Shown here one piece after another: positions 45,637 to 54,552 of a DNA stretch of 64,000 bases (position 1 is its first letter; each line of letters starts with the position of its first letter). The DNA is taken from the NCBI RefSeq assembly GCF_012163145.1, contig NZ_JAAVTX010000002.1:124001-188000 (forward strand), in the 5' to 3' direction. Source of the DNA: Falsiroseomonas frigidaquae (lineage in GTDB: Bacteria; Pseudomonadota; Alphaproteobacteria; Acetobacterales; Acetobacteraceae). A program made the translations under genes and the position numbers. The notes beneath the pieces are model-generated. The model was not told the origin of the DNA. It saw only the letters and a list, made by a program, of their open reading frames with translations, and ran no database searches.

Positions 45637-46803
45637 ATGACCGACGCGCCCACGCCCCTTCTGCTCACCCCCTATGCATTGCGTGGCGTCACCCTGCGCA
45701 ATCGCATCGTCGTCTCGCCGATGTCGCAATACCGCTCGGACCCCGGCGGCATCCCCGGCGACTGGCACCTGGTGCATCTCGGCAAATTCGCCCTCGGCGG
45801 CGCGGGGCTGGTGTTCTGCGAGGAAACCAGCGTCTCCGAACGCTCCCGTAAGACCTATGATTGCCCGGGCATCTACACGGATGAACAGGCCCGCGCCTGG
45901 CGCCGCATCACGGATTTCCTGCGCGCGAACGGCAGCGGCAGCGCCATGCAGATCGGCCATGCCGGCCGCAAGGTCGCCACCCGCGCGCCCTGGGACGGCT
46001 TCTCGCCGCTGACCGCCGAAGACGCCGCAAAGGGCCGGCCGCCCTGGTCCGGCCTCGCCCCCAGCCCCATCCCCTTCAAGCCCGGTGCCATGGTGCCGAA
46101 GGAAATGGACGCGGACGACATCCGCCACGTCATCCAGCTCCATGCCGACGCCGCCCGCCGCGCCGACGATGCAGGCTTCGACATCCTCGAGATCCACGCC
46201 GCCCACGGCTACATCATCCAGCAGTTCCTCTCGCCCATCACCAACCTGCGGACGGATGGCTACGGCGGCGACCGCGAGGGCCGCATGCGCTTCGGCCTGG
46301 AACTGGTGGAAGCCGTCCGCGCCGCCTGGCCCGCCGACAAACCCCTGCTGATCCGCCTGTCCTGCGTCGATGGCAAAGGCGGCGGCTGGCACATGGAAGA
46401 CACGCTGGCCTTCGCCCACGCCCTGAAGCCGCGCGGCATCGACCTGATCGACTGCTCCTCCGGCGGCATCGAAGGCCCGCTGACGCTGGCCGTCGTCCCG
46501 CGCGTGCCCGGCTACCACGTGCCCTTCGCCGCCGAGATCCTGCGGGAGACCGGCATCCCCACCATGGCCGTCGGCCTCATCACCGACCCCCACCAGGCCG
46601 AATCCTACCTGCAGGCCAACTCCTGCCACCTCATCGCCCTGGCCCGCGAAATGATGTGGAACCCCAACTGGCCCACCCACGCCGCCCAGACCCTCGGCCA
46701 GAACCCCCTGCCCCTGATGCCCCCCTCCTACGCCTGGTGGCTCGAACGCCGCGACGAAACCCGCCGCCGCTTCCCCACCGGCCAGGAGACGGCCGCGGAG
46801 TAG
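45637..46803 (+). CDS. NADH:flavin oxidoreductase, Old Yellow Enzyme family (NamA/YqjM-like)
   Basis: A 388-residue TIM-barrel flavoenzyme. The N-terminal strand LRNRIVVSPMSQYRSDPGG places the Cys-free flavin region, QIGHAGRKV the conserved Gln/His, and EIHAAHGYIIQQFLSP the substrate His pair. TDGYGGDREGRMRF, RLSCVDGKGGGW and IDCSSGG are usual class II OYE segments. FMN-dependent reduction of activated alkenes is expected. GGAG is six bases before the ATG. It is separated from the dehydrogenase by 64 bases and could share its transcript. Confidence 0.92.
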   Translation: MTDAPTPLLLTPYALRGVTLRNRIVVSPMSQYRSDPGGIPGDWHLVHLGKFALGGAGLVFCEETSVSERSRKTYDCPGIYTDEQARAWRRITDFLRANGSGSAMQIGHAGRKVATRAPWDGFSPLTAEDAAKGRPPWSGLAPSPIPFKPGAMVPKEMDADDIRHVIQLHADAARRADDAGFDILEIHAAHGYIIQQFLSPITNLRTDGYGGDREGRMRFGLELVEAVRAAWPADKPLLIRLSCVDGKGGGWHMEDTLAFAHALKPRGIDLIDCSSGGIEGPLTLAVVPRVPGYHVPFAAEILRETGIPTMAVGLITDPHQAESYLQANSCHLIALAREMMWNPNWPTHAAQTLGQNPLPLMPPSYAWWLERRDETRRRFPTGQETAAE

Positions 46804-46826
46804 GGCCGGGGAAGCGCTGGCTGCTT

Positions 46827-47037
46827 GCAGGAGGAGCGCTGCCCCTCCTGCACCTCCCCGCAAAGGGCTTTGGCCCTTTGAACCCATGAATCATGAGCGG
46901 AGAAGCGGAGGGGGCCGGAGCGAGCGCCTGTTCAGCGGAACCGCTGGCCCCCTCCGCTTCTCCGCTTAAAGGCCTCGCGGTCCAGGGGTCCGAGGCCCCT
47001 GGCATGGGGGTGCAGGGGGAACAGCGTTCCCCCTGCA
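46827..47037. repeat. array of five intergenic stem-loops between convergent genes
   Basis: Five perfect inverted repeats follow one another between the OYE gene (ends 46803) and the binding-protein gene (ends 47058): 8-bp arms 46827-46834/46844-46851; 8-bp arms 46861-46868/46873-46880; 21-bp arms 46896-46916/46946-46966 with a 29-base spacer; 7-bp arms 46982-46988/46996-47002; and 11-bp arms 47011-47021/47027-47037. They may end transcription in both directions. Confidence 0.8.
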
Positions 47038-47057
47038 ATCACCCGCGCACCCCTGCC

Positions 47058-48077
47058 CTACACCCGCAGCCGTCGCTCGGCCGCGCCGGGCAGGAAGCGG
47101 CCGTCGAAGATTTCGTGGTTGGGGGGTGTGGTGGTCAGGCCGAAGCCGTCCTTAACCAGGGCGATGGTTTCGGTCAGGCGGGTTTCGGAGAGGGTGCCGA
47201 GGCCGTCGGCGCGGGTGCGCGGGGTGATCATCAGGCCGTCGCGCAGGAAGACGATGCGTTCGGCTTCGATGGATTCTTCCAGCAGCGGGAATTGCTGCTT
47301 GAGTTCGGCTGCGGCCTTGGCAGGGTCGGTCATCACCTCGTGCCAGCAGCGGGTGCTGGCGGCCAGGAAGCGGCGGATGGCGTCCGGCTTTTCGGCGATG
47401 AAGCTGCGGCTGGCGAGCATGGCGTTGCCGGGGAAGTCCATGCCGTGGTCGGCGTAGCGCAGGCTGCGGATGTCTTCCGGCTTCACGCCGTTGGCTTTCA
47501 GGTTGAAGAAGACGGTGTAGTCGAAGCCGGTCACGGCATCGACCTGGCGCGTCAGCAGCATCTGGTCGCGCAGTGCCGGCGTCACCTGTTGCAGGCGCAT
47601 CCGGTCCATCGCGATGCCGTTGATGCGGCAGAGCGCGGGGAACATGCGGGATGCGCCGTCGGACGGGCCCTGCCCGATGGTCTTGCCGGCGAGGTCGGCC
47701 GGCTTGCCGATATTGGAATGCGCCAGGCTCATCACCGCCTGCGGCGAGCTGTCATGCAGTGGCATGACGGCCTTGGGTGCGGCGGCGGGGTTGCGGGCGT
47801 AGAACTCGATCAGGGTGGCGATGTCGCCGCTGCCCATCTGGTAGTTGCCCGAGGCGACGCGGGTGATGGCATCGCCGGAGCCGGAGGAGCCGTCGATGGT
47901 CACCTCCAGCCCGGCTTCCCGGTAGTGGCCGCGCGACAGGGCCAGCAGGTAGCCGGCGGTGCCGCCATCGGGCCGGAAATTGAGCACGAAGCGGATGCGT
48001 TCCGGTGCCTGCGCCAAAGCGGGACTGGCGAGCAGGGTCGCCGATGCGGCCAGAAGCACGCGGCGTGCGATGGTCAT
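47058..48077 (-). CDS. NMT1/SsuA-like ABC transporter substrate-binding protein
   Basis: A 339-residue periplasmic binding protein with a clean signal (MTIARRVLLAASATLLASPALAQ, cut after AQA; quoted here as RRVLLAASATLLASPALA). The mature part starts with RIRFVLNFRPDGGTAGYLLALS and has GSSGSGDAITRVASG and DFPGNAMLASRSFIAEKPDA. This is the NMT1-like nitrate/sulfonate/taurine/thiamine-precursor family. GGAG stands seven bases before the ATG. No permease or ATPase gene is next to it, so it is an orphan receptor here and its ligand is open. Confidence 0.9.
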   Translation of the reverse strand: MTIARRVLLAASATLLASPALAQAPERIRFVLNFRPDGGTAGYLLALSRGHYREAGLEVTIDGSSGSGDAITRVASGNYQMGSGDIATLIEFYARNPAAAPKAVMPLHDSSPQAVMSLAHSNIGKPADLAGKTIGQGPSDGASRMFPALCRINGIAMDRMRLQQVTPALRDQMLLTRQVDAVTGFDYTVFFNLKANGVKPEDIRSLRYADHGMDFPGNAMLASRSFIAEKPDAIRRFLAASTRCWHEVMTDPAKAAAELKQQFPLLEESIEAERIVFLRDGLMITPRTRADGLGTLSETRLTETIALVKDGFGLTTTPPNHEIFDGRFLPGAAERRLRV

Positions 48078-48382
48078 GGGGGTTCTCCGGGCGTTTCTGC
48101 CGGCCGGAGGGTTAGCAAGACCAGTGCCAGTCCCGCCCGAATGGGCCTGGAGGGGTGCCGGGCGTGCCGCAAGCCCCTCGCGGGACGTGAAATCGTGCAA
48201 CCTGGCCGCAATTGCCCGGGAAATGCCCGTGAATCCCAAACACAATTCGCTTCGCGCGTTGAAGCCCGGCGTTCGTCGACTATACTGACGGCCAGGCCGA
48301 TGCGGGCCGCTCACCTCCCCGGGCTCGAATCCACGAGACGGCGGGGTCGGACGTGCCCGCGGCCGAACAGGCGAGTCCAGAG
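48078..48382. promoter_or_regulatory. upstream region of the cold-shock-domain gene
   Basis: 305 bases without a gene between divergent genes. It must hold both promoters and the leader of the cold-shock gene. Cold-shock mRNAs often have long structured leaders, but no particular motif was recognised here. Confidence 0.4.
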
Positions 48383-49069
48383 ATGACCAACACGCACGAC
48401 TGGCGGCGAGACCGCAAAGCCCGCAGCAAGCGGGGTTTCGACGATGATATGCCGCAGGAGGGCGGCTGGGCTCCTCCGCCCACGCCGAGCTACGCACCCT
48501 CCGCGGCACCGCGACGGGCCTCTGGCCCGGTAGCGTCCGGGCCGGATGTGGGTGCGGTGGTCAAGCGCTTCGATCCGGAGCGGGGCTTCGGCTTCGTCGC
48601 GGTCGATGGTGGTGGCGGCGACGCCTTCCTTCATATTAGCGTGCTGCAGCGCGCCGGGGCCGATACTGTGGCACCTGGCACCAAGCTGCGTGTGCGCGTC
48701 GGCCAGGGCGAGCGTGGCCCGCAGGTGGCCGAGGTGCTCGAAGTCGGGCCGGTCGGCGAGGTTCCGGCCTCCCCGCCGCGCGGCGGCATGGGCGCCGGGC
48801 CGCGCCCCGGTGGTGCCGGCGCCGGCGCCGGCTTCCGCGCCCCGCCGCCGCCCGGTTCGGGCGAGGAAGTCCAGGGTACGGTGAAGTGGTACAGCGCCGA
48901 GAAGGGCTTCGGCTTCGTGACGCCGAGCGATGGCGGCAAGGACGTCTTCGTCCACGCCACGGCGCTGGAGCGCAGCGGGCTGCGCCCGCTGACCGAGGGC
49001 CAGGCCGTGACGCTGCGTGTGGTGCAGGGCAAGAAGGGGCCGGAAGCGGCCTCTGTCACCACCGCCTGA
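48383..49069 (+). CDS. double cold-shock-domain protein
   Basis: A 228-residue protein with two cold-shock domains. The first (about 55-125) has KRFDPERGFGFVAV and AFLHISVL. The second (about 163-228) has GTVKWYSAEKGFGFVTP and DVFVHATALE. The RNP1 and RNP2 aromatic residues are kept in both. A Gly/Pro-rich linker joins them. The N-terminus (NTHDWRRDRKARSKRGFDDD) is basic and low in structure. This tandem form is usual in alphaproteobacteria. It should bind single-stranded RNA. The ATG at 48383 is chosen over a GTG ten codons earlier. A strong terminator follows. Confidence 0.93.
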   Translation: MTNTHDWRRDRKARSKRGFDDDMPQEGGWAPPPTPSYAPSAAPRRASGPVASGPDVGAVVKRFDPERGFGFVAVDGGGGDAFLHISVLQRAGADTVAPGTKLRVRVGQGERGPQVAEVLEVGPVGEVPASPPRGGMGAGPRPGGAGAGAGFRAPPPPGSGEEVQGTVKWYSAEKGFGFVTPSDGGKDVFVHATALERSGLRPLTEGQAVTLRVVQGKKGPEAASVTTA

Positions 49070-49094
49070 GGCGCACGCTTCAGGATGCGAAATC

Positions 49095-49126
49095 AGGGCG
49101 GCAACCGCAGGGTTGCCGCCCTTTTT
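49095..49126 (+). terminator. intrinsic terminator of the cold-shock gene
   Basis: A perfect 12-bp stem (49095-49106 with 49111-49122), 4-base loop GCAG, followed by a run of T. It is a textbook intrinsic terminator 25 bases after the cold-shock stop codon. Confidence 0.92.
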
Positions 49127-49218
49127 CGTGCCGGGCGGCCGATGGACGCGCGGTGGCGCAGCCGATAAGGCAGATGCATGAGGCGGCCATCCGAGCCGCC
49201 GGATGGGGAGACCTCCGC

Positions 49219-50199
49219 ATGCAGCTGCGCCGCCGCGGCCTGATGGCCGCCGCCCTTGCCCTTTCAAGCCCGGCTCTCGCCAACTCGGCCATGGCCCAGG
49301 GCTGGCCCGACCGGCCGGTCCGCATCATCGTCCCCTTCCCGCCCGGTGGGTCCAACGACATCATCGCCCGCCAATTGGCGGAGGCACTGCGCGAAAGGCT
49401 GGGCCAGCCGGTGCTTGTGGAGAACCGTGCCGGCGCCGGCGGCAATGTCGGCGCCGACAGCGTGGCGAAATCCGCGCCGGATGGCCTGACGCTGCTGCTG
49501 GCAGCCCCTGGCCCGCTGGCGATCAACGAGCATCTGTTCCGTGCCATTCCCTTCAACCCGCAGCGTGATTTCGCGCCGGTGGCGCTGGTGGCCACGGTGC
49601 CGATCGTGCTGATGGTGACGAAGGACCTGGCCGTGCACTCGGTGGCGGAGCTGGTGGCGATGGCGAAGCGGGACCCGGGCAAGCTCGCCTTCGGTTCCTC
49701 CGGCAATGGCAGCACCAACCATCTGGCGGGCGAGCTGCTGAAGGCGCAGGCCGGCATCGATATCGTGCACGTGCCCTATCGCGGCGCCGCGCCGGCAATG
49801 ACGGATCTGGTCGGCGGCCAGATCCAGATGATGTTCGACAACATGCCGGCGGCGCTGCCGCAGGTGCGGGGCGGGCAGGTCCGCGGCCTCGCTGTGGCCG
49901 GCGCGACGCGGGCGGAGGCATTGCCGGACCTGCCGACCATCGCCGAATCCGGCGTGCCGGGATTCGAGGCGGAGGCCTGGTTCGGCCTGGTGGCGCCCGC
50001 CGCCACGCCCGCCGCGGCGCTGACCAGATTGCAGGAAGCATGCGGCGCGGCCCTCGCCGATACGGCGCTGCGGGCCCGCTTCGCGCAGGGCGGGGCACAG
50101 GCCGGGACGCGGCTGGGCGCCGATTTCGGCCGCTTCCTGGTGACGGAGCGGGAGAAATGGGGCCGCGTGGTCGCCGCCTCCGGCGCCACCGTGAACTGA
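49219..50199 (+). CDS. Bug-type tripartite tricarboxylate receptor
   Basis: A 326-residue periplasmic receptor. Signal: LRRRGLMAAALALSSPALA, then the mature start WPDRPVRIIVPFPPGGSND. VLVENRAGAGGNVGADSVA, GSSGNGSTNHLAGELL, HVPYRGAAPAMTDLVGG and DNMPAALPQVRGG are Bug signatures. It has GGGGAG eight bases before the ATG. It stands alone between the cold-shock gene and the LysM gene; no permease is near, so ligand and partner are unknown. It is a distant paralogue of the receptor at 43614. Confidence 0.93.
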   Translation: MQLRRRGLMAAALALSSPALANSAMAQGWPDRPVRIIVPFPPGGSNDIIARQLAEALRERLGQPVLVENRAGAGGNVGADSVAKSAPDGLTLLLAAPGPLAINEHLFRAIPFNPQRDFAPVALVATVPIVLMVTKDLAVHSVAELVAMAKRDPGKLAFGSSGNGSTNHLAGELLKAQAGIDIVHVPYRGAAPAMTDLVGGQIQMMFDNMPAALPQVRGGQVRGLAVAGATRAEALPDLPTIAESGVPGFEAEAWFGLVAPAATPAAALTRLQEACGAALADTALRARFAQGGAQAGTRLGADFGRFLVTEREKWGRVVAASGATVN

Positions 50200-50293
50200 A
50201 CCTCGGCGAAGGGCGGCTTGCGGTGGTGTTCTGCCAAATGCAAGCCTCCTAAGCCCTTGTGCGGACACGGCCTCACGTCCTAGTTACATAGCC

Positions 50294-52429
50294 ATGACGA
50301 CCAGCGGGCGCGCCCTCCTGATCGTGGTCGTGGTCAGTGCGGGCCTCGCCACATTCCTTGCCAGCCGGTTCGTTCAACACGAGCCGGGAGGGGGTGCGGA
50401 ACCGCGACCTGGCCCGGCGCAGGCGGTGGCGCCGCCGGCACCCGCGCGGCAGACGGTCTCCGAACCGCCCGGCCCAGCCCAGCCGAATCCTGCACAGCCC
50501 GGCGCCACGGCGGCGCTTCCCGCCACGCCGGTGCCTGGCGCGCCGGTTCGTGATGGGCAGGTTCGTGACGCTGCGGCACCCGAAAGTGCAGCACCCGCGG
50601 CACAGGCCACGGCGCCGGAGGGGCCGCGCTTCGACGTGGTGCGCGTCGGCGCCCGCGGTGGTGTCGTCGTCGCCGGTCGTGCCGCGGCGGGGGCGGAGGT
50701 GATCCTGCTCGAGGATGGCCGCGAGGTCGGTCGTGCCCGCGCGGATTCCCGGGGCGAATGGGTGATCCTGCCAGCCGATCCGCTGCGCCCGGGCCCGCAC
50801 CAATTCGCGCTGCGCGCCCGCATCGGCGGGGTGGAGGTCGCAGGGCAGGACATGGTGCTGGTCGTGGTACCCGATCCGGCAACGGCGATGGCCGAAGCGA
50901 CCGCGCGCGATGCCGCCGCCCGGGCGGAAGCCGCCGCCCAGGCGGCGCAGGACGCCGAGCGCGTCGTTGCGCAGCAGGCGGAGCGGGTGGCAGCCACGGC
51001 CCGGGCCGAGGCGCTGGCGCAGGCGGAGGCCCAGGCTGCCGCCGCGGCCGCGGCGGAAGCCGAGCGTACGGCGCGCGCGACCCGCCTGGCCGCTGCCGAG
51101 CAGGCGGCGCGGGAGGCTGCCGCCGAGCAGGCCGCAACCCAGGCCCGAGACGCCGCCGCGCGCGCCGAGGCCGTGGCGGAAGCCGCGCGCCAGTCTCGCT
51201 CTGCCCAACTCGCCGCTGCCCAACACGCCGCTGCCGCCCAGGCCGCTGCCGCGGCCCGCGAAGCGACGCTGCGGCTCGAAGCCGCGACACATGCCGAGGC
51301 GCAGGCCCGCACCGGGGCCGCCGCGGCGGCCGATCGCGCCGCCACCGCCGCCCAGGCCAGCCGCGAAGCCGCCGCAGCGCAGTCTCCGATCGCGCCAGCC
51401 GAGCGCGAGACACGGCTGGCTGCCGCCGAGAAGGCGGCACAGGAGGCCGCCGCCGAAGCCCGCGAGGCCGCCGCCCGCACCGCGGATGCCGCGCGCGCAC
51501 AGGCCTTCGCCGCAGCCGAAGCCACCCGCCCGGCGAGCGCCGAGCAGCTGGCTGCTGCCCAAGTCACCGCCGCGGCCCGCGAGGCCGCCGCCCGGGCCGA
51601 AGCGGCCGCGCGCGCGGAGGCGCAGGCGATGGCCGAGGCGACGCGCCGCATCGATGCGGCCGTGCAGGCGGGGCTGGACGCCTCGCGCGCCGCGGAGCAA
51701 GCGGCGCAGGCGGAGGCCGCCCGTCGCGAAGCCGCGGCGCGGGATGCACAGGCCCGGGACGCGCTGGCCCAGGCCCGCGCCGCTGCTGCCCATGCCGAGG
51801 CCCAGGCGGCGCTGCGGGCAGCCCCGCCGCCGCAGGCGGCGCCTGCTGCGCCCGCCCCCTCGGCGCCCCAGGCATTGGTCGTGCTGCTGCCGCCGGCCGA
51901 TGTGGCCCCGGCGCGCGTGCTGCAGGGCGGCGCCAGCACGCATGCCCTGGAGCTGGAGGTCGTCGATTACGACGATGCCGGCAGCATCCGCTTCGCCGGC
52001 TCCGCCGTGCCGGGCGCCTCGATCCGCGTCTATGTCGATGACCGCCATGCCGGCGATGCCGAAGTCGATGCCGCGGGCCGCTGGTCCGTGGTGCCCCGCG
52101 AAGCGCTGACGATCGGTCGCCACAGTTTGCGGGTCGATCAGCTTGCTGCCAATGGCGCCGTCGCCGCGCGTATCGAGCTGCCCTTCCAGCGCGACCGCCT
52201 GCCGATCGACAGCGTTGCCGAGGGGCGCGTGGTGGTGCAGCCGGGCAACAACCTGTGGCGCCTGGCGCGCGCCGCCTATGGCCGCGGCATCCGCTATACC
52301 GTGATCTTCCAGGCCAACCGCGACCAGATCCGCGACCCGAACCTGATCTTCCCCGGTCAGGTGTTCACCATCCCCTCCGCCGACGCGGGCGAGGCCGACA
52401 TTCCCGCGGATTCCAGCCGGTCCAGATAG
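50294..52429 (+). CDS. LysM protein with Ala-rich coiled coil and bacterial Ig-like domains
   Basis: A 711-residue envelope protein. An N-terminal membrane anchor (LLIVVVVSAGLATFLA) leads into a Pro-rich stretch, then a first Ig-like domain (about 115-195: GARGGVVVAGRAAAGAEVIL). A long Ala/Glu/Arg-rich coiled coil (about 200-510) is followed by a second Ig-like domain (about 530-640: GSIRFAGSAVPGASIRVYVDD). The C-terminal LysM domain has VVVQPGNNLWRLARAAYGRG and [13 protein letters not shown] [14 protein letters not shown]. The coiled coil appears to be inserted between the two Ig-like parts. It probably ties the inner membrane to peptidoglycan. It overlaps the convergent gene at 52357 by 73 bases. 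Confidence 0.87.
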   Translation: MTTSGRALLIVVVVSAGLATFLASRFVQHEPGGGAEPRPGPAQAVAPPAPARQTVSEPPGPAQPNPAQPGATAALPATPVPGAPVRDGQVRDAAAPESAAPAAQATAPEGPRFDVVRVGARGGVVVAGRAAAGAEVILLEDGREVGRARADSRGEWVILPADPLRPGPHQFALRARIGGVEVAGQDMVLVVVPDPATAMAEATARDAAARAEAAAQAAQDAERVVAQQAERVAATARAEALAQAEAQAAAAAAAEAERTARATRLAAAEQAAREAAAEQAATQARDAAARAEAVAEAARQSRSAQLAAAQHAAAAQAAAAAREATLRLEAATHAEAQARTGAAAAADRAATAAQASREAAAAQSPIAPAERETRLAAAEKAAQEAAAEAREAAARTADAARAQAFAAAEATRPASAEQLAAAQVTAAAREAAARAEAAARAEAQAMAEATRRIDAAVQAGLDASRAAEQAAQAEAARREAAARDAQARDALAQARAAAAHAEAQAALRAAPPPQAAPAAPAPSAPQALVVLLPPADVAPARVLQGGASTHALELEVVDYDDAGSIRFAGSAVPGASIRVYVDDRHAGDAEVDAAGRWSVVPREALTIGRHSLRVDQLAANGAVAARIELPFQRDRLPIDSVAEGRVVVQPGNNLWRLARAAYGRGIRYTVIFQANRDQIRDPNLIFPGQVFTIPSADAGEADIPADSSRSR

Positions 52430-52818
52430 GGGTCGAGCGCCAGGGCGAAGCTCACCATGGCGCTGACCAGGGCGGTGGCTGTGGTGTCGCCCTGCAGGCT
52501 GAAATCGGCCTCCAGCCGGACCCGGTGGTCGGGCATCAGCCGCAGCCGCCAGCCCTGCGGCAGGTCGCCGGGCATCGCACCCAGCGCCGCGAAGGCGCCC
52601 GGCCGCGCCCCGGCATGTTCCGCCGTGTAGGGCACCGCGCCGGCCTGCGCCGCCAGGCTGATCTGCCCGTCCGAGAGCGTGGCAACGCAGCCCCGGCCGC
52701 GCCAGGCAAAGCGCAGCGCGGCGTCGCGCACCGGCCTCAGGGAACCGTCATTGCCGACCAGGAAAGGTCCGTGCGGAAGCTGCTGCATGGATGCATGTTG
52801 TCCGCGAAGGATGAACAT
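52357..52818 (-). CDS. hypothetical protein, possibly conserved in Acetobacteraceae
   Basis: A 153-residue protein without a recognised family. It has no signal peptide or membrane helix. Visible features: [29 protein letters not shown] and a moderately charged C-terminal half. The start may be the ATG at 52788, 10 codons in. Its 3' end runs 73 bases into the convergent LysM gene, an unusual arrangement, which lowers the certainty slightly. It is divergent from psd. No function can be given. Confidence 0.6.
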   Translation of the reverse strand: MFILRGQHASMQQLPHGPFLVGNDGSLRPVRDAALRFAWRGRGCVATLSDGQISLAAQAGAVPYTAEHAGARPGAFAALGAMPGDLPQGWRLRLMPDHRVRLEADFSLQGDTTATALVSAMVSFALALDPYLDRLESAGMSASPASAEGMVNT

Positions 52819-52832
52819 ACCATAAGCGCCCC

Positions 52833-53531
52833 ATGAGCCTTATCTCCAGCGTCCGCCTCGTCGTCGCCAAGCCGCATCCGGCCGGGCGCCCCTTCATCCT
52901 CGGCGGTGCCGCCGTGGCCGTGGTGGGCGGCCTGCTGCTCGGCGGCTGGCTGTTCTGGCCAGGGCTGATCTTCACCCTGTTCTGCCTGTATTTCTTCCGC
53001 GATCCGGAACGGGTGCCGCCGCCGCGCGGCAATGTGGTGCTGGCGCCGGCCGATGGCCGGGTGGTGCTGGCGGGCCCCGCGGTACCGCCGGTGGAACTCG
53101 GCCTCGGCGAAGCGCCGCGCTATCGCATCTGCATCTTCCTGTCCGTGCTGGACGTGCATGTGAACCGCATGCCGGTGGATGGCGTTGTCACCCGCATCTC
53201 CTACCGCAGCGGGGCCTTTCTGAATGCCAGCCTGGACAAGGCCAGCGTGGACAATGAACGCAACGCCCTGGCGATCCGCATGACGGATGGCAGGGATATC
53301 GCGGTGGTGCAGATCGCGGGCCTGATCGCGCGGCGCATCCTGTGCCACGTGCGCGAAGGCGACCAGGTGCAGGCCGGAGACCGCTTCGGCATCATCCGCT
53401 TCGGCAGCCGCACGGATGTGTACCTGCCGGAAGGCGCCCGCCCGCTCGCCTCGATCGGCCAGCTGATGATCGGCGGCGAGACGGTAGTGGCGGAGCTGCT
53501 GCCGGTTCCCATCGCGGCCCCGTCCGCATGA
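52833..53531 (+). CDS. psd: phosphatidylserine decarboxylase
   Basis: A 232-residue phosphatidylserine decarboxylase proenzyme of the short type. [10 protein letters not shown] and LAPADGRVV are at the N-terminal side, [13 protein letters not shown] is the catalytic region, and the self-cleavage site is in [12 protein letters not shown], where the Gly-Ser bond is cut to form the pyruvoyl group. Two membrane helices lie at about 22-52. It makes phosphatidylethanolamine from the product of the next gene. The stop overlaps the pssA start by four bases, so both are coupled. Confidence 0.95.
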   Translation: MSLISSVRLVVAKPHPAGRPFILGGAAVAVVGGLLLGGWLFWPGLIFTLFCLYFFRDPERVPPPRGNVVLAPADGRVVLAGPAVPPVELGLGEAPRYRICIFLSVLDVHVNRMPVDGVVTRISYRSGAFLNASLDKASVDNERNALAIRMTDGRDIAVVQIAGLIARRILCHVREGDQVQAGDRFGIIRFGSRTDVYLPEGARPLASIGQLMIGGETVVAELLPVPIAAPSA

Positions 53532-54403
53532 GCCAGGAGCCGGAGGAGGGGCGCAGCCTGCGCCGCTTCCGTCGCCTGCGCCCGCGCACGCGGCCGCGGT
53601 TCGAGGGGCTGTCCTTCAACCGGCTGATCCCGAACATCCTGACCATGCTCGGCCTGTGTGCCGGACTGGTGGCGATCCGCGCCGCGATCGAGGACCGCTT
53701 CGCCCTCGCCGCCGCGTTGATCGTGGTGGCGGCGGTGATCGACGGGCTGGATGGCCGCCTGGCCCGGCTGCTGAAGGCGACATCCCGCTTCGGCGCGGAA
53801 TTCGACAGCCTGGCGGATTTCCTGTCCTTCGGCGTGGCACCGGCCATGGTGCTGTATCTGTGGTCGATGCAGACGGTCGGGCCGCTGGGCTTCGTGCCCT
53901 GCCTGCTGTTCGCGGTCTGCTCCGCCCTCCGGCTGGCGCGGTTCAACGCCTCGCTCGACATCGGCCCGGCGCCCAAGCCCGCCTATGCCTACAACTTCTT
54001 CACCGGCGTTCCGGCGCCGGCCGGGGCCGGTTGCGCGCTGTTCCCGCTGTTCGGGGCGCTCGCCTTCTCCGAATGGGGCTGGATCGGCACCGGCGATGCC
54101 ATCCGCCACCCGGCGCTGGTCGGGCTGGTTCTGGTGGCGGTGGGCGTGCTGATGGTGAGCACGCTGCCGACCTGGTCCTTCAAGAACTTCCGCATTCCGC
54201 GCGCCGCGGTGCTGCCGCTGCTGCTGGGCGCCGGGCTGTATGTGGCGCTGCTGGTTGCCGAGCCCTGGGCGGCGCTGGCGGCGGGCGGGCTGATCTATCT
54301 CGGCATGCTGCCCTTCTCGCTGCGCTCCTATCTCACCCTGAAGCGGGAAGCGGAGGCGATGATCGAGCCCGAGCCCGAGCCGGAGGCGGTGCTGAAGCCC
54401 TAG
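53528..54403 (+). CDS. pssA: CDP-diacylglycerol-serine O-phosphatidyltransferase
   Basis: A 291-residue CDP-alcohol phosphatidyltransferase, type II PssA. The signature DG-x2-AR-x8-G-x3-D-x3-D is visible in [20 protein letters not shown] followed by FDSLAD. About eight membrane helices are predicted. It uses CDP-diacylglycerol and serine to make phosphatidylserine, which Psd then decarboxylates. The last codons, PEAVLKP and the stop, are the first copy of a 24-base tandem repeat running on to 54451, so the C-terminus may vary between strains. Confidence 0.94.
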   Translation: MSQEPEEGRSLRRFRRLRPRTRPRFEGLSFNRLIPNILTMLGLCAGLVAIRAAIEDRFALAAALIVVAAVIDGLDGRLARLLKATSRFGAEFDSLADFLSFGVAPAMVLYLWSMQTVGPLGFVPCLLFAVCSALRLARFNASLDIGPAPKPAYAYNFFTGVPAPAGAGCALFPLFGALAFSEWGWIGTGDAIRHPALVGLVLVAVGVLMVSTLPTWSFKNFRIPRAAVLPLLLGAGLYVALLVAEPWAALAAGGLIYLGMLPFSLRSYLTLKREAEAMIEPEPEPEAVLKP

Positions 54404-54451
54404 CCGGAGGCGGTGCTGAAGCCTTGGCCGGAGGCGGTGCTGAAGCCATAG
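54380..54451. repeat. three 24-bp tandem repeats spanning the pssA stop codon
   Basis: Units 54380-54403, 54404-54427 and 54428-54451 are almost identical. In the pssA frame they read PEAVLKP-stop, PEAVLKPW and PEAVLKP-stop. The first stop is inside the first unit. Confidence 0.88.
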
Positions 54452-54552
54452 GCTGAGGCGAAGGCTTGCTTGAGCCTCAGTCGAGGTCCCGGGCGTCTTG
54501 ACGCCAGCCGGCGCCACGTCATCTGCCAGGACAATCGGCAAGGAACGGCACG

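Noticed and set aside
46804..47057. Insertion-sequence remnant
   Set aside because: There are inverted repeats but no transposase fragment and no flanking target duplication; the row of separate hairpins does not fit IS ends.
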